A stretch of DNA of 64,000 nt from Eutreptiella sp. 'Long Island Sound 2002' (Eukaryota; Euglenozoa; Euglenophyceae; Eutreptiales; Eutreptiaceae). Shown here piece after piece: positions 19,258 to 34,200 of the stretch. The notes under the pieces are model-generated. The model did no database searches and had not been told where the DNA came from. It worked only from the letters and a program-made list of their open reading frames with translations. The translations under genes were made by a program, and so were the position numbers. The stretch is taken from the NCBI GenBank assembly GCA_964036045.1, contig OZ038400.1, positions 12,521,079 through 12,585,078 of the forward strand. Direction: 5' to 3'. Each line of letters starts with the position of its first letter. The first letter of the stretch is position 1.

Positions 19258-22200
19258 TGTCATCAGTACCACTGGGCCACTAACTCTGTCATCAGTACCC
19301 CACGGCCAAGAACTCTTCCATCAGTACCCCCGGGCCAAGAACTCTGTCATCAGTACCCCTGGGTCTAGAACTCTCTCATTAGTACCCCTGGGCCAAGAAC
19401 TCTGTCATCAGTACCCCTGGGCCAAGAACTCTGTCATCGGTACCCCTGGGCGGAGAACTCTGTCATCAGTACCCCTGGGTCAAGAACTCTGTCATCAGTA
19501 CCCCTGGGTCAAGAACTCTCTCATCAGTAACCCTTGGCCAAGAACTCTGTTATCAGTACCCCTGGGTCAAGAACTCTGTCATTATTATCCCTGGGTCTAG
19601 AACTCTGTCATCAGTACCCCTGAGCCAAGAAATATGTCTTCAGTACCCTTGGGCCAAGTACTCTGTCGTCAGTAGCCCTGGGCCAAGAACTCTGTCGTCA
19701 GTAGCCCTGGGTCAAGAACTCTTTTATGAATACCCCTGGGTCTAGAACTCTGTCATCAGTACCCCTGGGTGAAGAACTCTGTCATCAGTACCCCTGGGTC
19801 AAGAACTCTGTCATCAGTACCCCTGGGCCAGGAACTCTCTGATCAGTACCCCCGGGCCAAGAACTCTGTCTTCAGTACCCCTGGGCCAAGAACTCTGTCG
19901 ACAGTACCGCCGGGTCAAGAACTCTCTCATCAGTTCCCCTGGGTCAAGAAGTCTCTCATCAGTACCCCTGGGTCAAGAACTCTGTCATCAGTACCCCTGG
20001 GTCAAGAAATTTGTCATCAGTACCCCTGGGTCAAGAACTCTGTCATCAGTACCCCTGGGTCAAGAACTCTCTCATCAGTAACCCTTGGCCAAGAACTCTG
20101 TTATCAGTACCCCTGGGTCAAGAACTCTGTCATTATTATCCCTGGGTCTAGAACTCTGTCATCAGTACCCCTGAGCCAAGAAATATGTCTTCAGTACCCT
20201 TGGGCCAAGTACTCTGACGTCAGGACCCCTGGGCTAAGAACTCTGTCGTCACTAGCCCTGGGTCAAGAACTCTTTTATCACTACCCCTGGGTACAGAACT
20301 CTGTCATCAGTACCCCTGGGTCAAGAACTCTGTCATCAGTACCCCTGGGTAAAGAACTCTGTCATCAGTACCCCTGGGCCAGGAACTCTCTGATCAGTAC
20401 CCCCGGGCCAAGAACTCTGTCTTCAGTACCCCTGGGCCAAGAACTCTGTCGACAGTACCGCCGGGTCAAGAACTCTCTCATCAGTTCCCCTGGGTCAAGA
20501 AGTCTCTCATCAGTACCCCTGGGTCAAGAACTCTGTCATCAGTACCCCTGGGTCAAGAACTTTGTCATCAGTACCCCTGGGCCGAGTACTCTATCGTCAG
20601 TACCCCTGGGTCAAGAACTCTCTCATCAGTACCCCTGGGGAAAGAAATCTGTCTTCAGTACCCTTGGGCCAAGTACTCTGACGTCAGGACCCCTGGGCCA
20701 AGAACTCTGTCGTCACTAGCCCTGGGTCAAGAACTCTTTTATCACTACCCCTGGGTACAGAACTCTGTCATCAGTACCCCTGGGTCAAGAACTCTGTCAT
20801 CAGTACCCCTGGGTCAAGAACTCTGTCATCAGTACCCCTGGGCCAGGAACTCTCTGATCAGTACCCCCGGGCCAAGAACTCTGTCTTCAGTACCCCTGGG
20901 CCAAGAACTCTGTCGACAGTACCGCCGGGTCAAGAACTCTCTCATCAGTTCCCCTGGGTCAAGAAGTCTCTCATCAGTACCCCTGGGTCAAGAACTCTGT
21001 CATCAGTACCCCTGGGTCAAGAACGTTGTCATCAGTACCCCTGGGCCAAGTACTCTATCGTCAGTACCCCTGGGTCAAGAACTCTCTCATCAGTACCCCT
21101 GGGCCAAGAACTCTGTCATCAGTACCCCTGGGTCAAGAACTCTGTCATTAATATCCCTGGGTCTAGAACTCTGTCATCAGTACCCCTGGGCCAAGAAATC
21201 TGTCCTCAGTAGCCTTGGGCCAAGAACTCTGTCGTCAGTAGCCCTGGGTCAAGTACTCTTTTATCAATCCCCCTGGGTCTAGAACTCTAAAATCAGTACC
21301 CCTGGGTCAAGAACCCCGTCTTCAGTACCCCTGGGTCACGAACTCTGTCATCAGTACCCCTGGGCCCAGAACTCTGTCATCAGTACCCCTGGGCCAGGAA
21401 TTCTGTCATCAGGACCCCTGGGCCAAGAACTCTGTCATCAGTACCCCTGGGCCAAGAACTCTGTCATCAGTACCCCTGGGCCAAGAACTCTGTCATCAGT
21501 ACCCCTGGGCCAAGAACTCTGTCTTCAGTACCCCTGGGTTTAGAACTCTGTCATCAGTACCCCTGGGCCAAGAACTCTGTCATCAATACCCCTGGGCCAC
21601 GAACTCTGCCATCAGTACCCCTGGGCCAAGAACTCTGTCATCAGTACCCCTGGGCAAAGATCTCTGTCATCAGTCCCCCTTGGTCAAGAACTCTCTCCTC
21701 AGTACCCCCTGGTCGAGAACTCTCTCATCAGTACCCCTGGGTCAAGAACTGTGTCATTAATATCCCTCAGTCTAGAACTCTGTCATCAGTACCCCTGGGC
21801 GAAGAACTCTGTCTTCAGTACCCTCGGGCCAAGTACTCTGTCGTCAGTAGCCCTGGGCCAAGAACTCTGTCGTCAGTAGCCCTGGGTCAAGAACTCTTTT
21901 ATCAATACCCCTGGGTCTAGAACTCTGTCATCAGTACCCCTGGGCCAAGAACTCTGTCTTCAGTACCCTCGGGCCAAGTACTCTGTCGTCAGTAGCCCTG
22001 GGCCAAGAACTCTGTCGTCAGTAGCCCTTGGTCAAGAACTCTTTTATGAATACCCCTTGGTCCAAAATTCTGTCATCAGTACCCCTGGGTCTAGAACTCT
22101 GTCATCAGTACCCCTGGGTCAAGAGCTCTGTCATCAGTACCCCTCGGCCCAGAACTCTGTCATCAGTACCCCTGGGCCAAGAACTCTGTCATCAGTATCC

Positions 22201-25200
22201 CTGGGTCAAGAACTCTGTCATCAGTACCCCTGGGCCAAGAACTCTGTCTTCAGTACCCCTGGGCCAAGAACTCTGTCATCAGTACCCCTGGACCAAGAAC
22301 CCTGTCATCAGTACCCCTGGGCCAAGAACTCTGTCATCAGTACCCCTGGGCCAAGAACTCTGTCATCAGTACCCCTGGGTCCAGAACTCTCTGATCAGTA
22401 CCCCTGGGCCAGGAACTCTGTCATCAGTACCCCTGGGCGAAGAACTCTGTCATCAGTACCCCTGGGCCAAGAACTCTGTCTTCAGTACCCCTGGGCCAAG
22501 AACTCTGTCATCAATACCCCTGGGCCAAGAACTCTGTCATCAGTACCCCTGGGCCAAGAACTCTGTCATCAGTACCCCTGGGTCAAGAACTCTCTCCTGA
22601 GTACCCCCGGGTCAAAAGCTGTCTCGTCAGTACCCCTGGGTCAAAAACTCTGTCATCAGTACCCCTGGGCCAAGAACTCTGTCTTCAACACCCTTGGGCC
22701 AAGTACTCTGTCATCAGTAGCCCTGGGCCAAGAACTCTGTCGTCACTACCCCTGGGTCAAGAACTCTTTTATCAATACTCCTGGGTCTAGAACTCTGTCA
22801 TCAGTACCCCTGGGTCAAGAACTCTGTCATCAGTACCCCTGGGTCAAGCTCTCTGTCATCAGTACCCCTGGGCCCAGAACTCTGTCATCAGTACCCCTGG
22901 GCCACGAACTCTGTCATCAGTACCCCTGGGCCAAGAACTCTGTCATCAGTACCCCTGGGCCAAGAACTCCGTCATCAGTACTCCTGGGCCAAGAACTCTG
23001 TCATCAGTACCGCTTGGCCAATAACTCTGTCATCAGTACCCCTGGGCCAAGAACTCTGTCATCGGTACCCCTGGGCCAAGAGCTCTGTCATCAGTACCCC
23101 TCGGCCAAGAACTCTGTCTTCAGTACCCCTGGGCCAAGAACTCTGTTATCAGTACCCCTGGGTCAAGAACTCTGTCATCAGTAACCCCGGGTCAAGAACT
23201 CTCTATTCAGTACCCCTGGGTCAAGAACTCTGTCATTAATATCCCTGGGTCTAGAACTCTGTCATCAGTACCCCTGGGCCAAGAACTCTGTTCTCAGTAC
23301 CCCTGGGTCTAGAACTCTCTCATCAGTACCCCTGGGCCAAGAACTGTCCCACCAGTACGCCTGGGCCAAGACCTCACTCATCAGTACCCCTAGGCCAAGA
23401 ACTGTGTCATCAGTACCCCAGGGTCAAGAACTCTGGCATCAGTACGCCTGGGCCAAGAACTCTGTCTTCAGTACCCCTGGGCCAAGAACTCTGTTATCAG
23501 TACCCCCGGACCAAGAACTCTGTCTTCAGTACCCCTCGGCCAAGAACTCTGTCATCAGTACCCCTGGGCCAAGAACTCTGTCATCAGTACCCCTGGGCCA
23601 AGAACTCTGTCTTCAGTACCCCTGGGCCAAGAACTCTGTCATCAGTACCCCTGGGCCAAGAACTCTGTCATCAGTACCCCTGGGCCAAGAGCTGTGTCTT
23701 CAGTACCCCTGGGCCAAGAACTCTGTCATCAGTACTCCTGGGCAAAGAACTCTGTCTTCAGTACCCCTGGGCCAAGAACCTCGTCTTCAGTACCCCTGGG
23801 CCAAGAACTCTGTCTTCAGCACCCCTGGGCCAAGAACTCTGTCATCAATACCCCTGGGTCTAGAACTCCCTGATCAGTACCCCTGGGCCAAGAACTCTGT
23901 CATCAGTACCCCTGGGCCAAGAACTCTGTCATCAGTAAACCTCGGCCAAGAACTCTGTCATCAGTACCCCTGGGCCGGGAACTCTGTCTTCACTACCCCT
24001 GGGCCAAGAACTCTGTCATCAGTACCCCTGTGCGAAGAACTGTGTCATCAGTACCCGTGGGTCAAGAAGTCTCTCATCAGTACCCCTGAGCCAAGAACTC
24101 TGTCTTCAGTACCCCTGGGCCAAGAACTCTGTCATCAATACCCCTGGGCGAAGAACTCTGTCGTCAGTACCCCTGGGCCAAGAGCTCTGTCATCAGTACC
24201 CCTGGGCCAAGAACTCTGTCATCAGTACCCCTGGGCCAAGAACTCTGTCATCAGTACCCCTGGGTCTAGAACTCTCTGATCAGTACCCCTTGGCCAAGAA
24301 CTCTGTCTTCACTACCCCTGGGCGAAGAACTCTGTCATCAGTACCCCTGGGCCAAGAACTCTGTCATCAGTACCCCTGGACCAACAATTCTGTCATCAGT
24401 ACCCCCGGGTCTAGAACTCTCTGATCAGTACCGCTGGGCCAAGAACTCTGTCATCAGTAACCCTGGGGCAAGAACTCTGTCTTCAGTACCCCTGGGCCAA
24501 GAACTCTGTCTTCAGTACCCCTGGGCCAAGAACTCTGTCATCAGTACCCGTGGGTCAAGAAGTCTCTCATCAGTACCCCTGGGCCAAGAACTCTGTCTTC
24601 AGTACCCCTTGGCCAAGAACTCTGTCATCAATACCCCTGGGCCAAGAACTCTGTCTTCAGTACCCCTGGGCCAAGAACTCTGTCATCAGTACCCCTGGGC
24701 CAAGAACTCTGTCATCAGTACCCCTGGGTCTAGAACTCTCTGATCAGTGCCCCTGGGCCAAGAAGTCTCTCATCAGTACCCCTGGGCCAAGAACTCTGTC
24801 ATCAGTAGCCCTGGGCCAAGAACTCTGTCCTCAGTACCCCTGGGCCAAGAACTCTGTCTTCAGTACCCCTGGGCCAATAACTCTGTCTTCAGTACCCCTG
24901 GGCCAAGAACTCTGTCATCAATACCCCTGGGCCAAGAACTCTGTCGTAAGTACCCCCGGGGCAAGAACTCTGTCATCAGTACCACTGGGCCAAGAACTCT
25001 GTCATCAGTACCCCTGGGCCAAGAAGCTCTGTCATCAGTACCCCAGGGCGAAAAACTCTGTCATCCGTACCCCTGGGCCAAGAACTCTGTCATCAGTACT
25101 TCTGGGCCAAGAACTCTGTCATCAGTACCCCTGGGCGAAGAACTCTGTCATCCGTACCCCCTGGCCAAGAACTCTCTCATCAGTACCCCTGCGCCAAGAA

Positions 25201-28200
25201 CTCTGTCATCAGTAACCCTGGGCCAAGATCTCTGTCTTCAGTACCCCTGGGCCAAGAACTCTGTCTTCAGTACCCCTGGGCCAAGAACTCTGTCTTCAGT
25301 ACCCCGGGGCCAAGAACTCTGTCATCAGTACTTGTGGGTCACGAAGTCTCTCATCAGTACCCCTGGGCCAAGAACTCTGTCTTCAGTACCCCTGGGCCAA
25401 GAAATCTGTCATCAATACCCCTGGGCCAAGAACTCTGTCGTCAGTACCCCTGGGCCAAGAACTCTGTCATCAGTACCCCTGGGTCAAGAACTCTGTCATC
25501 AGTACCCCTGGGCCAAGAACTCTGTCATCAGTACCCCTGGGCCAAGAACTCTGTCATCAGTACTCTTGGGCCAAGAACTCTGTCATCAGTACCCCTGGGT
25601 CTAGAACTCTCTGATCAGTACCCCTGGGCCAAGAACTCTGTCATCAGTACCCCTGGGCCAAGAACTCTGTTTTCAGTACCCCTGGGCCAAGAGATCTGTC
25701 TTCAGTACCCCTGGGCCAAGAACTCTGTCATCAGTACCCCTGGGCCAAGAACTCTGTTATCAGTACCCGTGGGTCAAGAAGTCTCTCATCAGTACCCCTG
25801 GGCCAAGAGCTCTGTCATCAATACCCCTGGGCCAAGAACTCTGTCCTCAGTAGCCCTGGGCCGGGAACTCTGTCATCAGTACCCCTGGGCCAAGAAATCT
25901 GTCATCAGTACGCCTGGGCCAAGAACTCTGTCATCAGTACCCCTGGGCCAAGAACTCTGTCATCAGTACCCCTGGGTCTAGAACTCTCTGATCAGTACCC
26001 CTGGGCCAAGAACTCCCTCATCAGTACTCCTGGGCGAAGAACTCTGTCATCAGTAACCCTGGGCCAAGTACTCTGTCATCAGTACCCCTGGGCCAAGAAC
26101 TCTGTCATCAGTACCCCTGGGCCAAGAACTCTGTCATCAGTACACCTGGGTTGAGAACTCTCTCATCAGTACCCCTGGGCCAAGAACTCTGTCATCAGTA
26201 CCCCTGGGCCAAGAACTCTGTCTTCAGTACTCCTGGGCCAAGAACTCCTCCATCAGTACCCCTGGGACAAGAACTCTGTCTTCAGTTCCCCTGGGCTGAC
26301 AGCTCTGTCTTCAGTACCCCTGGGCCAAGAACTCTGTCATCAGTACCCGTGGGTCAAGACGTCTCTCATCAGTACCCCTGGGCCAAGAACTCTGTCTTCA
26401 GTACCCCTGGGCCAAGAACTCTGTCATCAATACCCCTGGGCCAAGAACTCTGTCTTCAGTACCCCTGGGCCAAGAACTCTGTCATCAGTACCCCTGGGCC
26501 GAGAACTCTGTCATCAGTAGCCCTGGGTCTAGAACTCTCTGATCAGTACCCCTGGCCCAAGAACTCTGTCTTCAGTACCCCTGGGCCAAGAACGCTGTCT
26601 GCAGTACCCCTGGGCCAAGAACTCTGTCATCAGTACCCGTGGGTCAAGAAGTCTCTCATCGGTACCCCTGGGCCAAGAACTCTGTCTTCAGTACCCCTGG
26701 GCCAAGAACTCTGTCATCAATACCCCTGGGCCAAGAACTCTGTCTCCAGTACCCCTGGGCCAAGAACTCTGTCATCAGTACCCCTGGGCCAAGAACTCTG
26801 TCATCAGTACCCCTGGGTCTAGAACTCTCTGATCAGTACCCCTGGGCCAAGAACTCTCTCATCAGTACCCCTGGGCCTAGAACTCTGTCATCAGTAGCCC
26901 TCGGCCAAGAACTCTGTCTTCAGTACCCCTGGGTCAAGAACTCTGTCTTCAGTACGCCTGGGCAAAGAACTCTGTCATCAGTACCCCTGGGCCAAGAACT
27001 CTGTCATCAGTACCCGTGGGCCAAGAAGTCTCTCATCAGTAACCCTGGGCTAAGAACTCTGTCTTCAGTACCCCTGGGCAAAGAACTCTGTCATCAATAC
27101 CCCTGGGCCAAGAACTCTGTCGTCATAACCCCTGGGCCAAGAACTCTGTCATCAGTACCCCTGGGCCAAGAACTCTGTCATCAGTACCCCTGGGCGAAGA
27201 ACTCTGTCATCAGTACCCCTGGGCCAAGAACTCTGTCATCAGTACCCCTGGGCCAAGAACTCTGTCGGCAGTACCCCTGGGCCAAGAACTCTGTCATCAG
27301 TACCCCTTGGCCAAGAACTCTGTCATCAGTACCCCTGGGTCTAGAACTCTCTGATCAGTACCCCTGGGCCAAGAACTCTCTCATCAGTACCCCTGGGCCA
27401 AGAACTCTGTCATCAGTAGCCCTGGTCCAAGAACTCTGTCATCAGTACCCCTGGGCCAAGAGGTCTGTCATCAGTACCCCTGGGTCTAGAACTCTCTCAT
27501 CAATACCCCTGGGCCAGGAACTCTGTCATCAGTACCCCTGGGCCAAGAACTCTGTCATCAGTACCCCTGGGCCAAGAACTCTGTCATCAGTATCCCTGGG
27601 CCAAGAACTCTGTCATCAGTACCCCTCGGTCGAGAACTCTCTCATCAGTACCCCTGGGCCAAGAACTCTGTCATCAGTACCCCTCGGCCAAGAACTCTGT
27701 CATCAGTACCCCTTGGCCAAGAACTCTGTCATCAGTACCCCTGGGCCAAGAGCTCTGTCATCAATACCCCTTGGCCAAGAACTCTGTCTTCAGTACCCCT
27801 GCGCCAAGAACTCTGTCATCAGTACCCCTGGGCGGAGAACTCTGTCATTGGTACCCCTGGGCCAAGAACTCTGTCATCAGTACCCCTGGGCCAAGAACTC
27901 TGTCATCAGTACCCCTGGGTCTAGAACTCTCTGATCAGTACCCATGGGCCAAGAACTCTCTCATCAGTACCCCAAGGCCAGGAACTCTGTCATCGGTAAC
28001 CCTGGGCGGGGAACTCTGTCATCAGTACCCCTGGGCCAAGAAATCTGTCATCAGTACCCCTGGGTCTAGAACTCTGTCATCAGTACCCCTGGGCCAAGAA
28101 CTTCGTCATCAGTACCCCTGGGCGAAGAATCCTGTCATCAGTACTCCTGGGCCAAGAACTCTGTCATCAGTACCCCTGGGCCAAGAACTCTGTCATCAGT

Positions 28201-31200
28201 ACCCCTGGGCCGAGAACTCTCTCATCAGTACCCCTGAGCCAAGAACTCTGTCATCAGTACCCCTGGGCCAAGAACTCTGTCTTCAGTACCCCTGGGCCAA
28301 GAACTCTGTCATCAGTACCCCTCGGCCAAGAACTCTGTCTTCAGTACCCCTGCACCAAGAACTCTGTCATCACTACCCCTGGGCATAGAACTCTGTCATC
28401 AGTACCCATGGGTCAAGAAGTCTCTCATCAGTACCCCTGGGCCAAGAACTCTGTCTTCAGTAACCCTGGGCCAAGAACTCTGTCTTCAGTACCCCTCGGC
28501 CAAGAACTCTGTCTTCAGTACCCCTGGGCAAAGACCTCTGTATTCAGTACTACTGGGCCAAGAACTCTGTCATCAGTACCCGAGGGCCAAGAAGTCTCTC
28601 ATCAGTACCCCTGGGCCAAGAACTCCGTCTTCAGTACCCCTGGGCCAAGAACTCTGTCATCAATACCCCTGGGCCAAGAACTCTGTCGTCAGTACCCCTG
28701 GGCCAAGAACTCTGTCATCAGTAACCCTGGGCCAAGAACTCTGTCATCAGTACCCCTGGGGCAAGAACTCTGTCATCAGTACCCCTCGGGGAAGAACTCT
28801 CTGATCAGTACCCCTGGGCTAAGAACTCTGTCATCAGTACCCATTGGGCGAAGAATTCTGTCATCAGTACCCCTGGGCCAAGAACTCTGTCATCAGTACC
28901 CCTGGGCCAAGAACTCTGTCATCAGTGCCCCTGGGTCCAGAACTCTCTGATCAGTACCCCTGGGCCAGGAACTCTCTAATCAGTACCCCTGGGCCAAGAA
29001 CTCTGTCATCAGTAATCCTGGGCCAAGAACTCTGTCTTCAGTACCCCTGGGCCAAGAACTCTGTCTTCAGTACCCCTGGGCAAAGACCTCTGTATTCAGT
29101 ACCCCTGGGCCAAGAACCCTGTCATCAGTACCCCTGGGTATAGAACTCTCTGATCAGTACCCCTGGGCCAAGAACTCTGTCATCAGTACCCCTGGGGGAA
29201 GAATTCTGTCATCAGTACCCCTGGGCCAAGAACTCTGTCATCAGTACCCCTGGGCCAAGAACTCTGTCATCAGTAGCCCTGGGCCAAGAACTCTGTCTTC
29301 AGTACCCCTGGGCCAAGAACTCTGTCTTCAGTACCCCTGGGCCAAGAACTCTGTCTTCAGTACCCCTGGGCCAAGAACTCTGTCATCAGTACCCCTGGGC
29401 CAAGAACTCTGTCATCAGTACCCCTGGGCCAAGAACTCTGTCTTCAGTACCCCTGGGCCAAGAAATCTGTCATCAATGGCCCTCGGCGAAGAACTCTGCC
29501 GTCAGTACCCCTTTGGTCAAGAACTCTCCCCTCAGTACCCCCGGGTCAAGAACTCTCTCATCAGTACCCCTGGGTCAAGAACTCTGTCATTAATATCCCT
29601 CGGTCTAGAACTCTGTCATCAGTACCCCTTGGCCAAGAACTCTGTCTTCAGTACCCTTGGGCCAGGTACTCTGTCGTCAGTAGCCCTGGGCCAAGAACTC
29701 TGTCGTCAGTAGCCCTGGGTCAAGAACTCTCTTATCAATACCCCTGGGTCTAGAACTCTGTCATTAGTACCCCTGGGTCAAGAACTCTGTCATCAGTACC
29801 CCTGGGTCAAGAACTCTGTCATCAGTACCCCTGTGCCCAGAACTCTGTAATCAGTACCCCTGGGCCAAGAACTCCGTCATCAGTACCCCTGGGCCAAGAA
29901 CTCTGTCATCAGTACCCCTGGGCCAAGAACTCTGTCATCAGTACCCCTGGGCCAAGAACTCTGTCATCAGTACCCCTGGGCCAGAAGCTCTCTCATCAGT
30001 ACCCCTGGGCCAAGCACTCCGTCATCAGTACCCCTGGGCCAAAAACTGTGTCATCAGTACCGCCGGGTCAAGAACTCTCTCATCAGTACCCCTGGGCCAA
30101 GAACTCTGTCATCAGTACCCCTGGGTCAAGAACTCTCTCATCAGTAACCCTGGGCCAAGATCTCTGTCATCAGTACTCCTGGGTCAAGAACTCTGTCATC
30201 AGTACCCCTGGGCCAGAAAATCTGTCTTCAGTACCCTTGGGCCAAGTACTCTGTCGTCAGTAGCCCTTGGCCAAGAACTCTGTCGTCAGTAGCCCTGGGT
30301 CAAGAACTCTTTTATCAATACCTCTGGGTCTAGAACTCTGTCATCAGTACCCCTGGGTCAAGAACTCTGTCATCAGTACCCCTGGGTCAAGAACTCTGTC
30401 ATCAGTACCCCTGGGCCAGGAACTCTCTCATAAGTACCCCTGGGCCAAGAACTCTGTCTTCAGTACCCCTGGGCCAAGAACTCTGTCATCAGTACCGCCG
30501 AGTCAAGAACTGTCTCATCAGTACCCCTGGGTCAAGAACTCTCTCATCAGTACTCCTGGGTCACGAAATCTGTCATCAGTACCCCTGGGCCAGGAACTCT
30601 CTCATAAGTACCCCTGGGCCAAGAACTCTGTCTTCAGTACCCCTGAGCCAAGAACTCTGTCATCAGTACCGCCGAGTCAAGAACTCTCTCATCAGTACCC
30701 CTGGGTCAAGAACTCTCTCATCAGTACTCCTGGGTCAAGAAATCTGTCATCAGTACCCCTGGGTCAAGAACTGTCTCATCAGTACCCCTGGGTCAAGTAC
30801 TCTATCGTCAGTACCCCTGGGTCAAGAACTCTCTCAGCAGTACCCCTGGGCCAAGAACTCTGTCATCAGTACCCCTGGGTCCAGAACTCTGTCATTAATA
30901 TTCCTGGGTCTAGAACTCTGTCATCAGTACCCCTGGGCCAAGAAATCTGTCTTCAGTACCCTTGGGCCAAGTACTCTGTCGTCAGTAGCCCTGGGCCAAG
31001 AACTCTGTCGTCAGTAGCCCTGGGTCAAGTACTCTTTTATCAATATCCCTGGGCCAAGAACTCTGTCATCAGTACCCCTCGGTCAAGAACTCTGTCTTCA
31101 GTACCCCTGGGTCAAGAACTCTGTCATCAGTACCCCTGGGCCAAGAACTCTGTCATCAGTACCCCTGGGCCAAGAACTCTGTCTTCAGTACCCCTGGGCC

Positions 31201-34200
31201 AAGAACTCTGTCATCAGTACCCCTGGGCCAAGAACTCTGTCATCAGTACCCCTGGGCGAAGAACTCTGTCATCAGTACCTCTGGGTTTAGAACTCTGTCA
31301 TCAGTACCCCTGGGCCAAGAACTCTGTCATCAGTACCCCTGGGCCAAGAACTCTGTCATCAGTACCCCTGGGCCAAGAACTCTGTCATCAGTACCCCTGG
31401 GCCAAGAACTCTGTCATCAGTACCCCTGTGCCCAGATCTCTGTCATCTGTACCCCTGGGCCAAGAGCTCTGTCATCAATACCCCTTGGCCAACAACTCTG
31501 TCTTCAGTACCCCTGGGCCAAGAACTCTGTCATCAGTACCCCTGGGCCAAGAACTCTGTCATCAGTACCCCTGCGCCAAGATCTCTGTCATATGTAACCC
31601 TGGGTCAAGGCCTCTCTCCTCAGTACCCCTGGGTCAAGAGCTCTGTCATTAATAATCCTATGTCTAGAACTCTGTCATCAGTACCCCTGGGCCAAGAACT
31701 CTGTCTTCAGTACCCTTGGGCCAAGTACTCTGTCGTCAGTAGCCCTGGGCCAAGAACTCTGTCGTCAGTAGCCCTGGGTCAAGAAATCTTTTATCAATAC
31801 CCCTGGGTCTAGAACTCTGTCATCAGTACCCCTGGGTCAGGAACTCTGTCATCAGTACCCCTGGGTCAAGAACTCTGTCATCAGTACCCCTGGGCCCAGA
31901 ACTCTGTCATCAGTACCCCTGGGCCAAGAGCTCTGTCATCAGAACCCCTCGGCCAAGAACTCTGTCATCAGTACCCCTGGGCCAGAAACTCTGTCATCAG
32001 TACCCCTGGGCCAAGAACTCTGTCATCAGTACCCCTCGGCCAAGAACTCTGTCATCGGTACCCCTGGCTCACTAACTCTGTCATCAGTACCCCTGGGCTC
32101 AGAACTCTGTCATCAGTACCCCTGGGCCAAGAACTCTGTCATCAGTACCCCTGGGCGAAGAACTCTGTCATCAGTACCCCTGGGCCGAGAACTCTGTCCC
32201 CAGTACCCCTGGGCCAAGAACTCCGTCATCAGTACCCCTGGGCCAAGAGCTCCGTCTTCAGTACCCCTGGGCCAAAAGCTCTGTCATTAGTACCCCTGGG
32301 CCAAGAACTCTGTCATCAGTACCCCTGGGCCAAGAACTCTGTCATCAGTACCCCTTGGGCCAAGAACTCTGTCTTCAGTACCCCTGGGCCAAAAACTCTG
32401 TCATCAGTACCCCTGGGTCAAGAACTCTCTCCTCAGTACCCCCGGGTCAAGAACTCTCTCATCAGTACCCCTGGGTCAAGAACTCTGTCGTTAATATCCT
32501 TGCGTCTAGAACTCTGTCATCAGTACCCCTGGGCCAAGAACTCTGTCTTCAGTACCCTTGAGCCAAGTACTCTGTCGTCAGTAGCCCTGAGCCAAGAACT
32601 TAGTCGTCCCTAGCCCTGGGTCAAGAACTGTTTTATCAATACCCCTGGGCCAAGAACTCTGTCATCGGTACCCCTGGGTCATAAACCCTGTCATCAGTAC
32701 CCCTAGGTCAAGAACTCTGTCATCAGTACCCCTGGGCCCAGAACTCTGTCATCAGTACCCCTGGGCCAAGAACTCTGTCATCAGTACTCCTGGGCCAAGA
32801 ACTCCGTCATCAGTACCCCTAGGCCAAGAACTCTGTCATCAGTACCCCTGGGCCAGGAACTCTGTCATCAGTACCCCTGGGCCAAGAACTCTGTCATCAG
32901 TACCCCTGGGCCAAGAACTCTGTCATCAGTACCCCTGGGCCAAGAACTCTGTCATCAGTACCCCAGGGCCAAGAACTCTGTCATCAGTACCCCTGGGCCA
33001 AGAACTCTGTCATCAGTACCCCTGGGCCAAGAACTCTGTCATCAGTACCCCTGGGCCAAGAACTCTGTCATCAGAACCCCTGGGTCAAGAACTCTGTCAT
33101 CAGTACCCCCGGGTCAAGAACTCTGTCATTAATATCCCCCAGTCTAGAACTCTGTCATCAGTACCCCTGGGCCAAGAACTCTGTCTTCAGTACCCCTGGA
33201 TCTAGAACTCTCTCATCCGTACCCCTGGACCAAGAACTCTCCCACTAGTACACCTGGGCCAAGAACTCACTCATCAGTACCCTTAGGCCAAGAACTGTGT
33301 CATCAGTACCCCTGGGTCAAGAACTCTGGCATCAGTACGCCTGTGCCAAGAACTCTGTCTTCAGTACCTCCGGGCCAAGAACTCTTTCATCAGTACCCCT
33401 GGGCCAAGAACTCTGTCATCAGTACCCCTGGGCCAAGAACTCTGTCATCAGAGCCCCTGGGTCAAGAACTCTGTCATCAGTACCCCCGGGTCAAGAACTC
33501 TGTCATTAATATCCCCCAGTCTAGAACTCTGTCATCAGAACCCCTGGGCCAAGAACTCTGTCTTCAGTACCCCTGGATCTAGAACTCTCTCATCCGTACC
33601 CCTGGGCCAAGAACTCTCCCACTAGTACACCTGGGCCAAGAACTCACTTATCAGTACCCTTAGGCCAAGAACTGTGTCATCAGTACCCCTGGGTCAAGAA
33701 CTCTGGCATCAGTACGCCTGGGCCAAGAACTCCGTCTTCAGTACCCCTGGGCCAAGAACTCTTTCATCAGTACCCCCGGGCCAAGAACTCTGACTTCAGT
33801 ACCCCTGGGCCAGGAACTCTGTCTTCAGTACCCCTGGGCCAAGAACTCTGTCATCAGTACCCCTGGGCCAAGAACTCTGTCTTCAGTACCCCTGGGCCAA
33901 GAACTCTGTCATCAGTACCCCTGGGCCAAGAACTCTGTAATCAGTACCCCTGGGCCAAGAAATCTGTCATCAGTACCCCTGGGCCAAGAACTCTGTCTTC
34001 AGTACCCCTGGGCCGAGAACTCTGTCATCAGTACCCCTGGGCCAAGAACTTTGTCTTCAGTACCCCTGGGCCAAGAACTCTGTCTTCAGTACCCCTGGGC
34101 CCAGAACTCTGTCATCAGTACCCGTCGGTCAAGAAATCTCTCATCAGTACCCCTGGGCCAAGAACTCTGTCTTCAGTACCCCTGGGCCAAGAACTCTGGC

